This document shows positions 23,633 through 34,517 of a stretch of 64,000 nt of DNA, piece by piece. This DNA comes from Lantana camara. Taxonomy: Eukaryota; Streptophyta; Magnoliopsida; Lamiales; Verbenaceae. The position numbers and the translations under genes were made by a program. The notes under the pieces are model-generated. The model had not been told where the DNA came from. It ran no database searches and worked only from the letters and a program-made list of their open reading frames with translations. Every line of letters starts with the position of its first letter. Position 1 is the first letter of the stretch. Location of the stretch: positions 14,082,501 through 14,146,500 of the forward strand of contig CM074865.1 of the NCBI GenBank assembly GCA_037501455.1, given 5' to 3'.

Positions 23633-24097
23633 TGTTAACAATAGTGATCTATTTATGGAGAATATCTGATTCTACAACCACAAAATGGATGAATTCACAC
23701 AATGTATGGTAACCTTGGGAAAGAAGAAAGAGTTGAGAGAAGGTAGAGAGAGAATTGAGAGAAAACAGAATTGTTGATTGACAAAATCTGCCCAACAACA
23801 AACCCACGCAGTATACAAAAATAGTCCCAAAATCAGCAACAATTGCCCACTACCAACAGGCCAATAATAGCACGACACGTACGGCCCGCAAAACGAAATA
23901 ACAAACTGAATAATTAAAAATTAAAACTGAATGAAGTCTTCACAAAACGATGTCGCATGAGCAAGTTATATTTCTCAGCCAACTAAAAGAAGCGTGTTAC
24001 GTTTCTTATAAAACATAATCCCCAAAGTCTTATGCCATGAAACCAAGCCTTCTCTTCATCATCTTGATTAGCCTGCAACTCTGCCATCTTCATAACA
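23633..24097 (-). mobile_element. Gypsy 5' LTR (right copy)
   Basis: Begins TGTTAACAATAG and ends CATAACA on the plus strand. Just inside it toward gag, the minus strand reads AGTGGCCTTAGAGCTACG, the expected primer-binding position, but it matches no tRNA 3' end convincingly. Apart from a 12-base indel near 23900 it matches the left LTR closely. Confidence 0.92.
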
Positions 24098-24102
24098 AAT
24101 TG

Positions 24103-24837
24103 TCTGTGTATTAAATATTTACAGCATCCAAACTATGTTCATAAAGTATTCAAACTTATAAGAAAAACGGAACCGGTACAGTTACGACAACCAAACTAAC
24201 AGTTACGTCTCAGGCCACAACAATCAAGTCAACCACCAGATATTGAACAAGATTCAGACTAACGTTGAACGATGACTTATTTAATAATACTTGATAACTA
24301 TCATCTTATCAAGTTTTTAGAGTGAGTTGGGCCGAAATTTTATTCTAATATCAGAGCAGGTTTTATATTACATGCTTGGAAGACAACCCTCACCTCTATC
24401 AATTTAACTTTTTAAAATATTTATTGATTTTTCTCAACTTTGCTTCACTTAATTTTCACAGTTTTAAGCTGGATTACACAAAAAACTAAAATAAAAAAAT
24501 ATATAAAATCCACAAGGGTAATTTGGTCATTACAAGGAGTGAAAAAGACTGTCCAAGTCCACAAAATATCAAACCCCAAATAATTAATTAATCAATTAAA
24601 TAATTCCTCTTAATTATTCCCCTTTATATATATAACGGCAAAAGGAAATGCAAATGTTTTGCTTCTAATAAACGTCATGCCCTTTCTCTTTTCCTCTTTC
24701 TGTCGCCCCTTCTTCTTCCCCAACTTCCGCTACTGAGAGCAAACTTCCTACTCTGCTACCACTTCTCCTTTCCAATCCATTTTCTCTACAATTTCTCTCG
24801 CTTTCCACTCCAAAACAGTGCGAATTAAGCTGTGGCT
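24103..24837 (+). promoter_or_regulatory. DUF620 gene upstream region with TATA box
   Basis: A TATA box (TTTATATATATA, about 24623-24634) lies about 205 bp before the ATG, with a pyrimidine-rich leader (TCTCTTTTCCTCTTTC, 24675-24710) downstream of the likely start site. The gypsy element ends only about 520 bp upstream of the TATA box, so its LTR may influence or silence this promoter. Confidence 0.6.
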
Positions 24838-27515
24838 ATGGAGCGAAAGCAAGGTTTTTTCTCAGCTCTGAAGGAGGAAGTCGTTCGCGGTCTCTCACCG
24901 GCGCGGTCGAGGAGGGGTCGGAGTCAGTCGCCGTCGGGTTCGGGCCTTCTCCGGCGACGGAGAGGCAGCAGTATGGGACCGCCGGAAATGTTGGTATCGA
25001 GATCGGGGAGTTTGAGGCCCGGTGTTGAGACGCTTTCGCCTCTGAGGGAGGGTCCGGATCCAAGTGGGTCGGATTCTGGAGACGCGAGAAGCGATAGGTG
25101 GGCGCATTGGCTTTGTAGGGCTCCTTCTGTTTCGACTTCGGGGCCGGGTTATTCGAGGTCCGATCTGAGGCTGCTTCTTGGGGTGTTGGGTGCGCCGTTG
25201 GCACCAGTGCACGTTAGCAACAATGACCCTTTGCCTCACCTCTGTATTAAAGATACTCCCATTGTTAGTCTCTCTCTGCCTCTGTTTATCTCTCTGCATT
25301 TTGGGTTTTTCGTCTGTTGTGGTTTTGTTTTGGTTGTTGGGTTTTTTTTGCCTTTTCCGTTTTAAGAAGGTTGAAGTCTGTGAGGAATGGTTATGTTGGT
25401 GGATGGTGTTTCTGATGTGAACGGTTGAAACTGGAAAAATAAGTTGTTTTTATTTTTCTTTCTTGTTTTGGTCTTGAAAATTTATTTTTGTGCAGTTTTT
25501 CCTTTGGTGTTTGTATGGTCTGTTTCATTTAATGGTTTTGTTCTGTTTTGCGATCTTGCTATTCTGATTCTAACTTGTTGTGGGAATTTCTGTTTTGTGG
25601 AAGGGGTTGATTAGATTTTCATGATATTGTTAAATTTCTCTTACGTAATAGGGTTCTTGAATTCGTAAGCTTTCTTGGTTTCCATGTAAAGTGGGCTGTT
25701 GAAGACGAATAAAAATGTGTGGAAATGTGGGAATAGAGGTAGATAATATGATTTTGTATTGATGGAGACTGTTGACCATAAAATTGGTTGGTAAAACGTC
25801 TCTGTGTTCATTAATTCTTGAAAGCTAGAAGGAATGAAGGATAATTAATAGATAGGTGTGTTTGCACATGGTGGTCCTGTTGAGATTTTTCCGTCTTTTG
25901 TACTGTTTATGTTATCTGAACTCCTGAGCTCTTGTTAACATACTTTAAATCTTTTTACGCAGGAAACGTCTTCTGCCCAGTACATATTGCAGCAGTATCT
26001 AGCAGCCTCTGGAGGGCAGAAGCTTCAAAGTTCTGTTCAGAATGCTTATGCGATGGGAAATGTTAAAATGTTGGCATTTGATATCGAGACCGCGACAAAG
26101 GTGATAAAGAACAGAAATTCCTCAAAAGCGGCTGAATCCGGTGGTTTTGTGCTGTGGCAAATGAATCCTGACATGTGGTACGTTGAGCTTGCGCTTGGAG
26201 GCAGCAAGGTTCATGCTGGTTGCAACGGGAAGCTCGTGTGGCGCCATACACCCTGGCTTGGTGCGCATGCTGCCAAAGGGCCGGTTAGACCTCTACGTCG
26301 TGCACTTCAGGTAAATTTGGACCGTGGATTTTGTGATGAGTAGGAGAAGGGAAAATGAATATGGATAAAAATTGAAGTATCTAGTTACTATGTATGGAGT
26401 ATGGACAATAATCTTTTTGCTTTTGCCTTTTGGAGAAATTCAAGCAGAAGCTGTAGGTGTATCCAACTGGAACAATAAAAGTTGGGAGTGAGAAGTACAA
26501 AAATAGTTTAAATTATTGAAAAGGGTCAATTACATATGTGCATTTGTACCTGCAAGTTTGAAAAAACAACAAAGTAATTGTGAAGTTTTTCTATAGTTAC
26601 TCTAACCACCCCTAGGAGCTAGGAGTTTGAAAAATTAAACATGTACACCCTAATATAAGGCTGTTTATGTAATTTTAGGTTTCAAACTTGCGGGCACGAA
26701 CTGTAATAGAGCAATTTTGGAAGCAGTGTTGCTATACTTAAGTCTTCTATAACAAACCTAAAAGATTAAAAAGCACTTTTTAGCTTATAGTTTGTTTTAC
26801 GCTCAAAAGCTACACTTCTTGCTAATTTTTCATGATGCTACTTTTCTCTTGCAATTCGAATCAAAATCAACTAATGGATACAATTCGTTTCTAGGGTCTT
26901 GATCCAAGAACAACAGCAAACATGTTCGCCAATGCTAGATGCACAGGGGAGAAAAAGATCAACGGTGAGGATTGCTTCATCCTCAAGCTTCAAGCCGACC
27001 CCCACACCCTAAAAGCTAGAAGCGAGGGGCCTGCAGAGATCATTCGCCACGTCCTCTTTGGCTACTTCAGCCAGAAAACAGGCCTTCTCATCCATCTGGA
27101 AGACTCCCATCTGACCAGAATCCAATCCAACGGTGGAGAAGCTGTCTATTGGGAAACCACAATCAATTCCTTTCTTGATGATTACAGGCCCGTTGAGGGG
27201 ATCATGATTGCCCATTCGGGCCGTTCGGTTGTGACCCTTTTCAGGTTCGGCGAAACAGCAATGAGCCATACAAAGACAAGAATGGAAGAAGCTTGGACCA
27301 TAGAGGAAGTCGCATTCAACGTTCCCGGTTTGTCAATCGACTGTTTTATCCCTCCTGCCGAACTCAGGTATGGCGCCATTAGCGAAACTTGCGAGCTCCC
27401 TCAGGATGATAGAGTAAAGAACGCCGTTGCCGCAGCTGCAGCCGCTGCTTATAGAGCCAAGGTTGCTGCTTTGGGGAAATCACATGATGGCAACAATGTT
27501 GTAGTAAGATTTTAG
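24838..27515 (+). CDS. DUF620 family protein, three exons, apparently intact
   Basis: Exons 24838-25263, 25963-26310 and 26895-27515; both introns (25264-25962, 26311-26894) are GT..AG and phase 0. The 464-residue product starts MERKQGFFSALKEEVVRGLSP, a Ser/Arg-rich N-terminus (SPARSRRGRSQSPSGSG). Family blocks follow in order: DLRLLLGVLGAPLAPVHV, ETSSAQYILQQYLAASGGQK, GGFVLWQMNPDMWYVELALGG, GKLVWRHTPWLG, KGPVRPLRRALQ, EGPAEIIRHVLFGYFSQKTG, EEVAFNVPGLSIDCFIPPAEL. An Ala-rich tail ends it. ATG 24838 is chosen over a GTG six bases upstream. Length and exon structure match plant DUF620 proteins. The biochemical function is unknown; no signal peptide or membrane segment is visible. Confidence 0.95.
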
Positions 27516-28040
27516 ACTTAGTTCACAGCTCTTGAGGAATCTGTATATATTATTTGATAATAAGTCTTTATTAAGAGTCCTGCAATGGGCTCGGTTTTTC
27601 CAGCGGAATGTGCTGATGTAAGGTCAGTCTCAGTGTAATATGAAGAATTTTATCAATTTTATATTGTATTTTCTTTTGATAATTATGTAAATTCTTGCTT
27701 TTTGTTGGTGTTATTTTGAAATTGTGGGTGTTTTGGGAACTCATTATGATTAGTGTTGTATCATTTTAAGGGCGTGGTGTCTGGTTATGATTATGGTGAT
27801 GAGAGTGATGAACAATTTGTTATTAATTGTATGTGGGAATGGAAAGATCAGTCATTATGGCAGGACGCATGGGTGTTTCTGATACATCCCATTATTTGCT
27901 GTGCATATTTAAATGAGGTTTACCGTTTACATATATGATTATTATGTCATTGACAAGAGTGAGATAATCATACGTATATTACCAGGGTTTTGTAGATTTT
28001 TCCTTTTGTAGATCGTGGAATCCAACTATAGTAATTAGTA
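27516..28040 (+). other. DUF620 3' flank
   Basis: AT-rich 3' untranslated and flanking DNA with several AATAA-like polyadenylation candidates (about 27555 and 27635). A short frame at 27753-27938 has no recognisable domain and is not called. Confidence 0.55.
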
Positions 28041-28909
28041 AGGGATAATTACAATTTTGGTCATCCAACTATACGACTTATTTCCTTTTGGTCCCCCACT
28101 TTCCAATTTGACAATTATGGTCACTGAACTACCACTTTTTTTACACATTTAGTCCCGCCGTCAATTTTTGCGTTAAATGTAACGGAAATTACTGTTTCAG
28201 GCGAATTTTGGCGCCGTTTTCTGCGTTTTCCCTCATTTCTTCCCCTTGTTGCGACTGTGAAGTTCTCCAAGGTGAGTATGTCAAGCGGATCCATTGCATG
28301 GAGTACACAAAGGCAAAATTTCCCCATTGAGCGAGTTTTTTTGCATATCATGCATTTAATTTTCCGTTAAATGAGATCTGAAGAGAGAGGACTCTGTTTA
28401 ATCCACCTTCTCGTTGCATGTGCCAACCATGTTGCTTCCGGAAGCATAGAAAATGCTAACATCGTTGATTTGAGTACATTTCACACCTTGCCTCTCCCAA
28501 TGGCGACACAATGTAGAGAATCGCAGCTTATTTCACAGAAGCACTAGCAGATCGCATGCTTAAAGGATGGCCCGGATTGCACAAAGCCCTGAACTCAACC
28601 AAAATAGCCTCAATTCATGATGAGATGCTGGCACAGAAGCTATTTTTCGACTTCTGTCCCTTTTTGAAGCTTTCATATGTGATTACAAATCAGGATAAAC
28701 AACAAGGGGAAGAAATGAGGGAAAACGCAGAAAACGGCGCCAAAATTCGCCTGAAACAGTAATTTCCGTTACATTTAACGCAAAAATTGACGGCGGGACC
28801 AAATGTGTAAAAAAAGTGGTAGTTCAGTGACCATAATTGTCAAATTGGAAAGTGGGGGACCAAAAGGGAATAAGTCGTATAGTTAGATAACCAAAATTGT
28901 AATTATCCC
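28041..28909. mobile_element. Pack-MULE (Mutator-like element carrying a GRAS gene fragment)
   Basis: Near-perfect terminal inverted repeats of about 210 bp (28041-28251 and 28700-28909), beginning (A)GGGATAATTAC, are flanked by a 9-bp duplication TAATTAGTA (28032-28040, 28910-28918). Depending on one boundary base, it can also be read as an 8-bp duplication AATTAGTA. Long arms plus a 9-bp duplication are the Mutator hallmark. The 450-bp interior contains host gene sequence (28371-28692) rather than transposase, which defines a Pack-MULE. It lies 526 bp downstream of the DUF620 stop. Confidence 0.93.
28371..28692 (+). pseudogene. Captured fragment of a SCARECROW-LIKE 3 type GRAS gene
   Basis: From ATG 28371 the translation reads MRSEERGLCLIHLLVACANH then VASGSIENANI, the start of the GRAS domain (leucine heptad repeat I) of SCL3-type proteins. 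After a frame change near 28465 it continues ISHLASPNGDTM, a TAG near 28514 where relatives have Gln, then RIAAYFTEALADRMLKGWPG, LHKALNSTKIASIHDEMLAQ, KLFFDFCPFLKLSYVITNQ. The fragment stops before the VHIID motif. GRAS proteins are transcription regulators; SCL3 acts in gibberellin and root patterning. This piece has one frameshift and one stop, so it is not a working gene, but both long arms could drive non-coding transcripts. Confidence 0.88.
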
Positions 28910-29034
28910 TAATTAGTAATCAAAAGGTGAGAATCGTGAAATAGGTTATTAAGAAGAGTTAAAATTCATTTTTCTTTTTTTTTTGGTGGAATTAAAATTT
29001 ATTTTTCAATCCAAAATATTATTTTCTTTTTTTG

Positions 29035-29430
29035 TACTCTACTATTCCAACTTTTAGAGTTACCTATTGCTACATGAGTATGATATGTATTGCATCTTAA
29101 TATTTGAAATATTTTTCTGACCATTTTAGTATTTTTTTAAGGATAAAAAGGTAATTTAACAATATATTTCACACATAAAATGGGTCATTTAATAGTAGGG
29201 GTTATTCTATTTTTTTTTTTTTTTTTGTTGTCCCAGGATTTATTCTTATTTTGCATCAATTTGAATCTTTTATGGATAATGTATTGTTAATTTATCTTTT
29301 TATCCTTAAGAAAATACTAAAATTGTTAGATAAATATTTCAGGTACTAAACTGTTATATTTATTATATTTAAGGTAGAATTTGATAATACTAAAAAGTTA
29401 GAATAACAACGTAAAAAAAAAAAAATACAA
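29035..29430. mobile_element. Hairpin-forming inverted repeat, MITE-like
   Basis: Sequence near 29040-29160 (ACTCTACTATTCCAACTTTT, then TTTTTAAGGATAAAAAGG) reappears as a diverged reverse complement near 29295-29420. Non-coding. Low-complexity A/T runs make the ends uncertain. Confidence 0.5.
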
Positions 29431-30333
29431 TACTTTAACTAAGAAAATATAATTAACCCTATTAAAAATTTAAAATTGTTTTATAGCAGAAAAACATAAA
29501 GTTTCGAACTCATATTAAGAATCTAGGTTGCGGCTCGTGGGCGTATAATGGCGGTATGGGATTATTCTTGTTTGCTTTCCTGGGGAACTATTAGGGAAGG
29601 TTCTGGAATCTGGAACTTACATTTGTGTATTAAAAATGAAGAAAGACAAATTTGAATAGGAAGCAGAGGTAATTAACTTTCAATTTGGGGAATAATGATG
29701 ATGAATACGAAAGAATAGTGAATATGAAGCCATGAATATCTAACAAAGGTGAATATCAAGCTGTTTTTTCCTAAATATCTTGCACAGTTAAGAAATACAA
29801 GAATCCATAATTGACATCATTAGTCTAATAAAATGGTAATTACCTCCCTATTAGATCTTAATCATTTCCAAAAAGAGTGGTTTTCATCCTACTTTTTGGG
29901 CTTTCCTTTTTTTTTTTTAATTTTTGGTTAATTCCTAAAACCGTGTTTTTTACTTTTTTCAGTGTGTAATTTAGCAAGTCATTATTTATTGTTTAATTTC
30001 ATAGTTTAGAATTATGTAATATTCATTTGAATTTCTTGTGGGCTGTCTATAGTGCTCAATTGCACAAGTCAACCATCTCTACCCCAATTCGAAAAATCTA
30101 TCTCACATTGGTCGGTTTGGCCGATTAATAAGTAAATTATACTTATTATTTTATTAATTACTTTTTTAAGTTATATTATCACACGGTAAGTGTCATGTGT
30201 TTTTTCCTCAATATAGTGATTTAGCCGAATTAAATTTGAATTAAAACCACCGTATAATTCAATTACCATCATCCATTACATGGAACTTAGGAAGAGCTAC
30301 AAATTAATATGCATTGCTCATCAAAATAATATG

Positions 30334-30457
30334 GTCATTCTTCTTGAGGTCTCACGGTTTAAGATATACCAAATGATGATTTAAAGACACTCCTTAAGGA
30401 TGATCAACCTCCCGATTGAGACCTTCGGCTCTCCTTTTTATTCAAAAACAAAAAAAA
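30334..30457 (+). mobile_element. Short SINE-like retroposon
   Basis: A 124-bp insert ends in an A-rich tail (about 30443-30458) and is flanked by a perfect 14-bp duplication ATCAAAATAATATG (30320-30333, 30458-30471). Variable-length duplications plus an A-tail indicate target-primed reverse transcription. A GAGGTCTCACGGTTTAAG stretch resembles a tRNA B box, suggesting a 5'-truncated or unusual SINE. Confidence 0.8.
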
Positions 30458-31194
30458 ATCAAAATAATATGCATAAAACTGCCCTGTAATCTTGGCTGAA
30501 GTATTGCATAATTGAGGAAGATGGAATATAACACACTTACTCAAGTTTGCTTACCACAATTCAAAGAAAGATTGTTGGTTCCCCATCATGGTAGGTGACA
30601 CAGGGTTGATTTTTACGCATAATTTTTTCCATCCTTGCGGCAGGAATTTTTCACAAATTCTCTTAGTTTTATCCCAAAACTTGCATACACTCGTATTTCC
30701 CTAACATTGAACCTAACACTCGTATTTTTTCCGTTTTGGGATACTAAGTTTCCCACAAGCCAAAGCCATGCATCGCATTAATCATTCAACAAGCCCCACG
30801 TACACACACTTGCTGAATTTAAGGCACACGGACACATTTAGGGGCTTATGCTCAACCTTCATTTATTTAATCAGCGTTATTCAATATTTTTATTTCTTTT
30901 TATACTTCATGGCAAGGGCTACTACCCTTTTACATGTGGGGTGATCCCACTAAAAAAAATTAGTTATATATATATATGTTTTTCTAGATTTTTGTTTTAT
31001 AAATAAGTTTCATTATTCCATATAAAAAGAAATAAAAATTATTTTTGACCTTTATCAATTAATAATTTTGGAGTTGTCCCTTCTTCATAAGAGATATTTG
31101 TAACTTTCTTTCTTTAAAAAAATTAAAATTCGCCCCCTCCCCTATACTAAATATGACTTTTTAATATAAGAATTCAATTATGTCATTGCCATAT

Positions 31195-31969
31195 TGTTGA
31201 ATATGCCTTGCATATATATATATATATATATTTAATTGTTGAAGAATTAATATATATATGATTAATTGTCGGAGAATTAATCAATAGTTATGCAAAAGCA
31301 TATCAAGAGTTGTTTGGAAAAATGTGCATTGGTTTTTGTGTCCCACATTGGAAAAATAACACTATGTAGGCAGCTTTATATATTAAAATGCTGTATGTGT
31401 TATTAAATTATGGGACCCAAGAGAGGACTAATGGGCTCACACGCGGTGCGGTGCACCGCACCGCCCGGGCACGGGCGAATGTGGCGTTTGATGGCGCACT
31501 TTGCACTTTGCACTTTGCATCGTCGCTAGGAGCCTCGCCTCCGAGCCCAGAGCCTTCTTTTTGAGCCAGAGTCGGTCTGACTCAGTCCTAAAATCAAATA
31601 TTAAAACCAATGTCCAGATACATCCAAATTATATCCGTTTGGCTTTGTAACAGTCAGGTTGAGGGCAGTAATGGGGTATAATTTCAGGCCATTAACACCT
31701 GAAATTAAACCATTCAAATTCTAATATCAGTTTTTGCTGCCTGAGGGTTGTTATAAAGCTGTCTCTCCCCCATATCCAAATTACAGCAAAACATTCATTC
31801 GATTTTTGCAGAAGTGCTTTCTCTGAAAATCAAACACAGAAGCTTGACATATATCCTGGAAGTGTATCGCCTGCAACCTAAAGCACACTTCCCAGAAGTA
31901 GGGGCGATAGAAACTTTAAGGACAGGGAACACCCGTGTCTAGCTGCTCTATAGCCCAGATTTTTCAACA
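31195..31969 (+). mobile_element. Solo copia LTR
   Basis: 775 bp from TGTTGAATATGCC to TTTTTCAACA, flanked by a 5-bp duplication CATAT (31190-31194, 31970-31974). Homologous to the 3' LTR at 9386-10540. The duplicated segment at 63105-63467 has a single CATAT at the equivalent point with no LTR, which is the empty site. A solo LTR with its duplication intact results from recombination between the two LTRs of a full insertion. Confidence 0.95.
31443..31464. repeat. Perfect 22-bp GC palindrome in the solo LTR
   Basis: GCGGTGCGGTG followed by its exact reverse complement, all G/C except the central and flanking T/A pairs. The 9386-10540 LTR lacks this palindrome at the same place and has a GGGCACGGGCACGGGGCCC run instead. 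Confidence 0.9.
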
Positions 31970-32564
31970 CATATACTAGAGGTGACAAAGTTCCTTGAAG
32001 AGCACCTTGTAAAGGGGCATTGTTAGACTATGCAAATTAAAGCATTAACAAGCAAATAAACAAAAGACAGAAAGGCTAAAGACAAGTGTTCTCCTCTTTT
32101 TTATTGAAAAATTATTTTATTGCAACTTAGGAGGCCCTAGGAATCTTCATTCATATGCACATATATACTCTTCAATCATAATTAACAAAAGCTTAGTATA
32201 TGGATAAAATTGGCAGTCAAATATGTTTATCTCCATAATCTTGTTCCCAAAGCAATAGAACTTGAGAATGTTTTAACAGCTCATCAAGTACTCCCCAAAT
32301 TGATGGTGTAGCATTACCACATCATCAATTTGGACACAACAACTGATTTCCGGCAATGATTAAGCAATTTCCGCCGAATTTGTCATTAAGTTAACACATA
32401 TCTTGAGTTGATTGTCTTGTCTCCAGAGCAAAATGTGTCCCGAAATTGCTAGTTGGGGTCAGTTAGTATCCCGATTTTACAATTTTCCCTTTTGGATTAA
32501 TATAATAATTTATAAATTATAATTTGTACTCACATATTTATTTGTAGGGTTTTTTCATTTTCAC

Positions 32565-32930
32565 CCAATTTGGTGAAAATATTACAAACTATATTGCTGT
32601 GAATTTTGAAAAATTACAAAGGACCGAATTTCTATCAGATTTAGGTCAACTAATATGTGAACCAACCATTCTACCCTTAATTTCAAATTTAAAATTAAAA
32701 TATTAAAAAATTGATTTAATGCTAAAGTAAATTTGAAAATTAAATTACATTTGGTATTTACAAATATATATATATATTTTAATTTTATAATAATTTAGAT
32801 TACTGTAGAAATAGTCTGTTTACTTACAAAATCAACTATACCCGACGAAATGAAACAAATTATAATTTTTGAAAATTTTAAGGTATAGTTTGTAATATTT
32901 TCATCTGAACGAGTATGAATCATATATATA
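32565..32930. mobile_element. Inverted-repeat (MITE-like) sequence
   Basis: GGTGAAAATATTACAAACTATA near 32571-32595 is complementary to TATAGTTTGTAATATTTTCA near 32884-32905, with further weaker pairing toward the centre. AT-rich and non-coding. Ends not resolved. Confidence 0.5.
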
Positions 32931-33182
32931 TATATTTTTTTGGTGGAACCGAGTACGAGTCATATGCATGTATGGGGTGCAAACTTAAAAACCCTTACTT
33001 TTAAATGCATATCGTTGAAGAATGATTCCAAAAACACTTCTTTTGTTTTTTTTCAAATTTTTGCTCCGGTTTATTTCTTTTTTCTCATTTGATAAAGTAC
33101 CTGCAATTACATTGGAGATTTTATAATAGATCGATCTGCGTTTTTCATCGAGTCAGAGACTAAGAGAGAGCCATTATCTCAT

Positions 33183-33267
33183 AATGCTTATGATTGGCCT
33201 AGCATTGGGACGATCACTTATTCAATGCTTCGATTGGCAGAGGTTAAGTGAGGATTGGAAGATTTGA
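33183..33267 (+). pseudogene. Cytochrome P450 C-terminal relic, plus strand
   Basis: The plus strand reads LMIGLALGRSLIQCFDWQRLSEDWK, matching the block after the heme-binding loop of CYP81-type P450s. The neighbouring minus-strand pseudogene has VALALGSLIQCFEWEKVSG at the equivalent place. The heme loop itself is not recognisable upstream. It is opposite in strand to the larger pseudogene starting 340 bp away, so the locus probably once held two P450 copies or underwent an inversion. Confidence 0.7.
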
Positions 33268-33436
33268 CTAATATAAAACAACGGGATTAATTGGACACAT
33301 TAGCAAATGTATCACATATGCTAATTAATGGACATTTTTCTTAGGAGTTTTCTGTATTATAGACAAAACATACAAGTCACAACACAATTGTTTTCTCACA
33401 TTTGAGAGAAAAATCATGGAATAGATCAATCGAATC

Positions 33437-33600
33437 TATTTTTTTTTTTTTTTTTTTGTTTCGATAAGCCCATTTTCATGGGTCGAATCAGGACGAACTA
33501 CTTAGGCCTTAGGGTGTAAAACTCTTCCTATCAATGGTAGTTGCGTTCTAAGGGACTCGAACTTGAGACCTCTTATTAAGTTAGCATAGCGCCGAACCGC
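33437..33600 (-). mobile_element. tRNA-derived SINE at the 3' end of the P450 pseudogene
   Basis: On the minus strand it begins with an A-box-like TAGCGGTTCGG and a B-box AGTTCGAGTCC, then about 100 bp of body and a 19-base A tail (T run at 33441-33460). These are the internal RNA polymerase III promoter and tail of a SINE. Its head lies within six bases of the P450 stop codon. The same family occurs at 44030-44145/50668-50717. No clear target duplication was found. Confidence 0.75.
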
Positions 33601-34026
33601 TAATTTCATGAGAGAAGTTTGCCAACAAACCCGCGTGGATTACATTTTGCAGCCAAAGGTTGAAGCTTTGCTGCTGTCAAACCTGTGGTTTCACCCATAT
33701 CAATCCCACTCACCTTTTCCCATTCAAAGCATTGAATCAGAGATCCCAAAGCAAGAGCCACGACAAGAATAGCTAGGTTTTCACCCGGACAAGCCCTTCT
33801 CCCCAACCCGAAAGGCAATAACTTGCATTCTTTCTTAACATTGTCAAAATCTTGAAACTTGTCGGGGTTGAATTTTTCAGGATCATTCCACACTTGAGAG
33901 CTGTGATGAATGTCCCATGCATTGACCAATAGAATGGTGCCACGCGGAACGTTATAGCCCCCCACCGTGCACGCTACTGATGATTGGTGGGGCAGCAATA
34001 GTGGGACTGGTGCTTGCAACCTAAGG

Positions 34027-34517
34027 GCTCCTTTACTTCTCTTGGAAAGAGTGGTTTGTGTATTTAGACCACCAATTCCAGTCATTTACTTCAATAGGTA
34101 ATTTATCTATTGGTAACTTGTTGACCAGGGAAATGAATGGAAATGGATGGCTTATTTCTCTACTCCAAATGAAGCTGCTATTTAGACTAGTGATGATGGT
34201 TGGGTTAAAAGGTCATTTATGTCCTTCAAATTGGACTTGAATTTACCAACATATCCCTAAACAAAAATGTTTGGCCTTTCTTTGATCTATTAAAATCGAA
34301 ATGGCACAATACCCAAAGCATGGGCAAAAAAGTAAATTGAGACATTAAAAGTTGTTTATAGACCATCAAGTTAAAAAGTCCACAAATCTAGCTTATTTAA
34401 GAGCAATGTTTTCCTATCAAAGTAAATAGTCCACAAGTTTATATAACCAAAAAAAAAATATATATATATTTAACTTTCCATTGATAATGGATAGCCAACT
34501 AGAGAAGTAAAGAGTTT
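34027..34517. mobile_element. MITE in P450 exon 2
   Basis: CTCCTTTACTTCTCTT near the left edge and the near-complement AGAGAAGTAAAGAG near the right edge bound about 490 bp of non-coding DNA. The flanks join to restore the P450 K-helix region (IINE on one side, RLQAPVPLLLPH on the other). The exact ends and duplication are uncertain by a few bases; a PIF/Harbinger or hAT origin is possible. Confidence 0.75.

Larger units (their letters stand above)
18721..24097 (-). mobile_element. Ty3-gypsy chromovirus, complete but coding-dead
   Basis: 5377 bp from TGTTAACA (18721) to CATAACA (24097), with a 5-bp target duplication AATTG at 18716-18720 and 24098-24102. The two LTRs (18721-19161 and 23633-24097) differ by about a dozen substitutions and a small indel. 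Minus-strand order is gag, protease, RT, RNase H, integrase and a chromodomain-like tail, the Ty3-gypsy order. At least four in-frame stops and three frameshifts disable it. LTR similarity implies a fairly young insertion for the amount of coding damage. Confidence 0.95.
31100..32297 (+). repeat. Duplicated upstream segment of the DUF295 locus, interrupted by a solo LTR
   Basis: Outside the LTR (31195-31969) this segment matches about 63105-63467. The match runs from the AATTCAATTATGTCATTG block on the left, through ACTAGAGGTGACAAAG, CTAAAGACAAGTGTTCTC, GGAGGCCCTAGGAATCTTCA and AGCAATAGAACTTGAGAATG, to GTACTCCCCAA. No DUF295 coding sequence follows here, so only upstream DNA was copied or the gene was lost. 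Confidence 0.9.

Noticed and set aside
24836..25299. Minus-strand frames opposite DUF620 exon 1
   Set aside because: Shadows of GC-rich coding sequence; the plus-strand exon has clear family similarity and splice site.
25178..25420. Extension of DUF620 exon 1 past 25263
   Set aside because: The added residues are hydrophobic intron translation; a GT at 25264 and the next exon restore the family sequence.
28556..28762. 68-codon frame as a small gene
   Set aside because: It is the in-frame end of the captured GRAS fragment running into the MULE arm.
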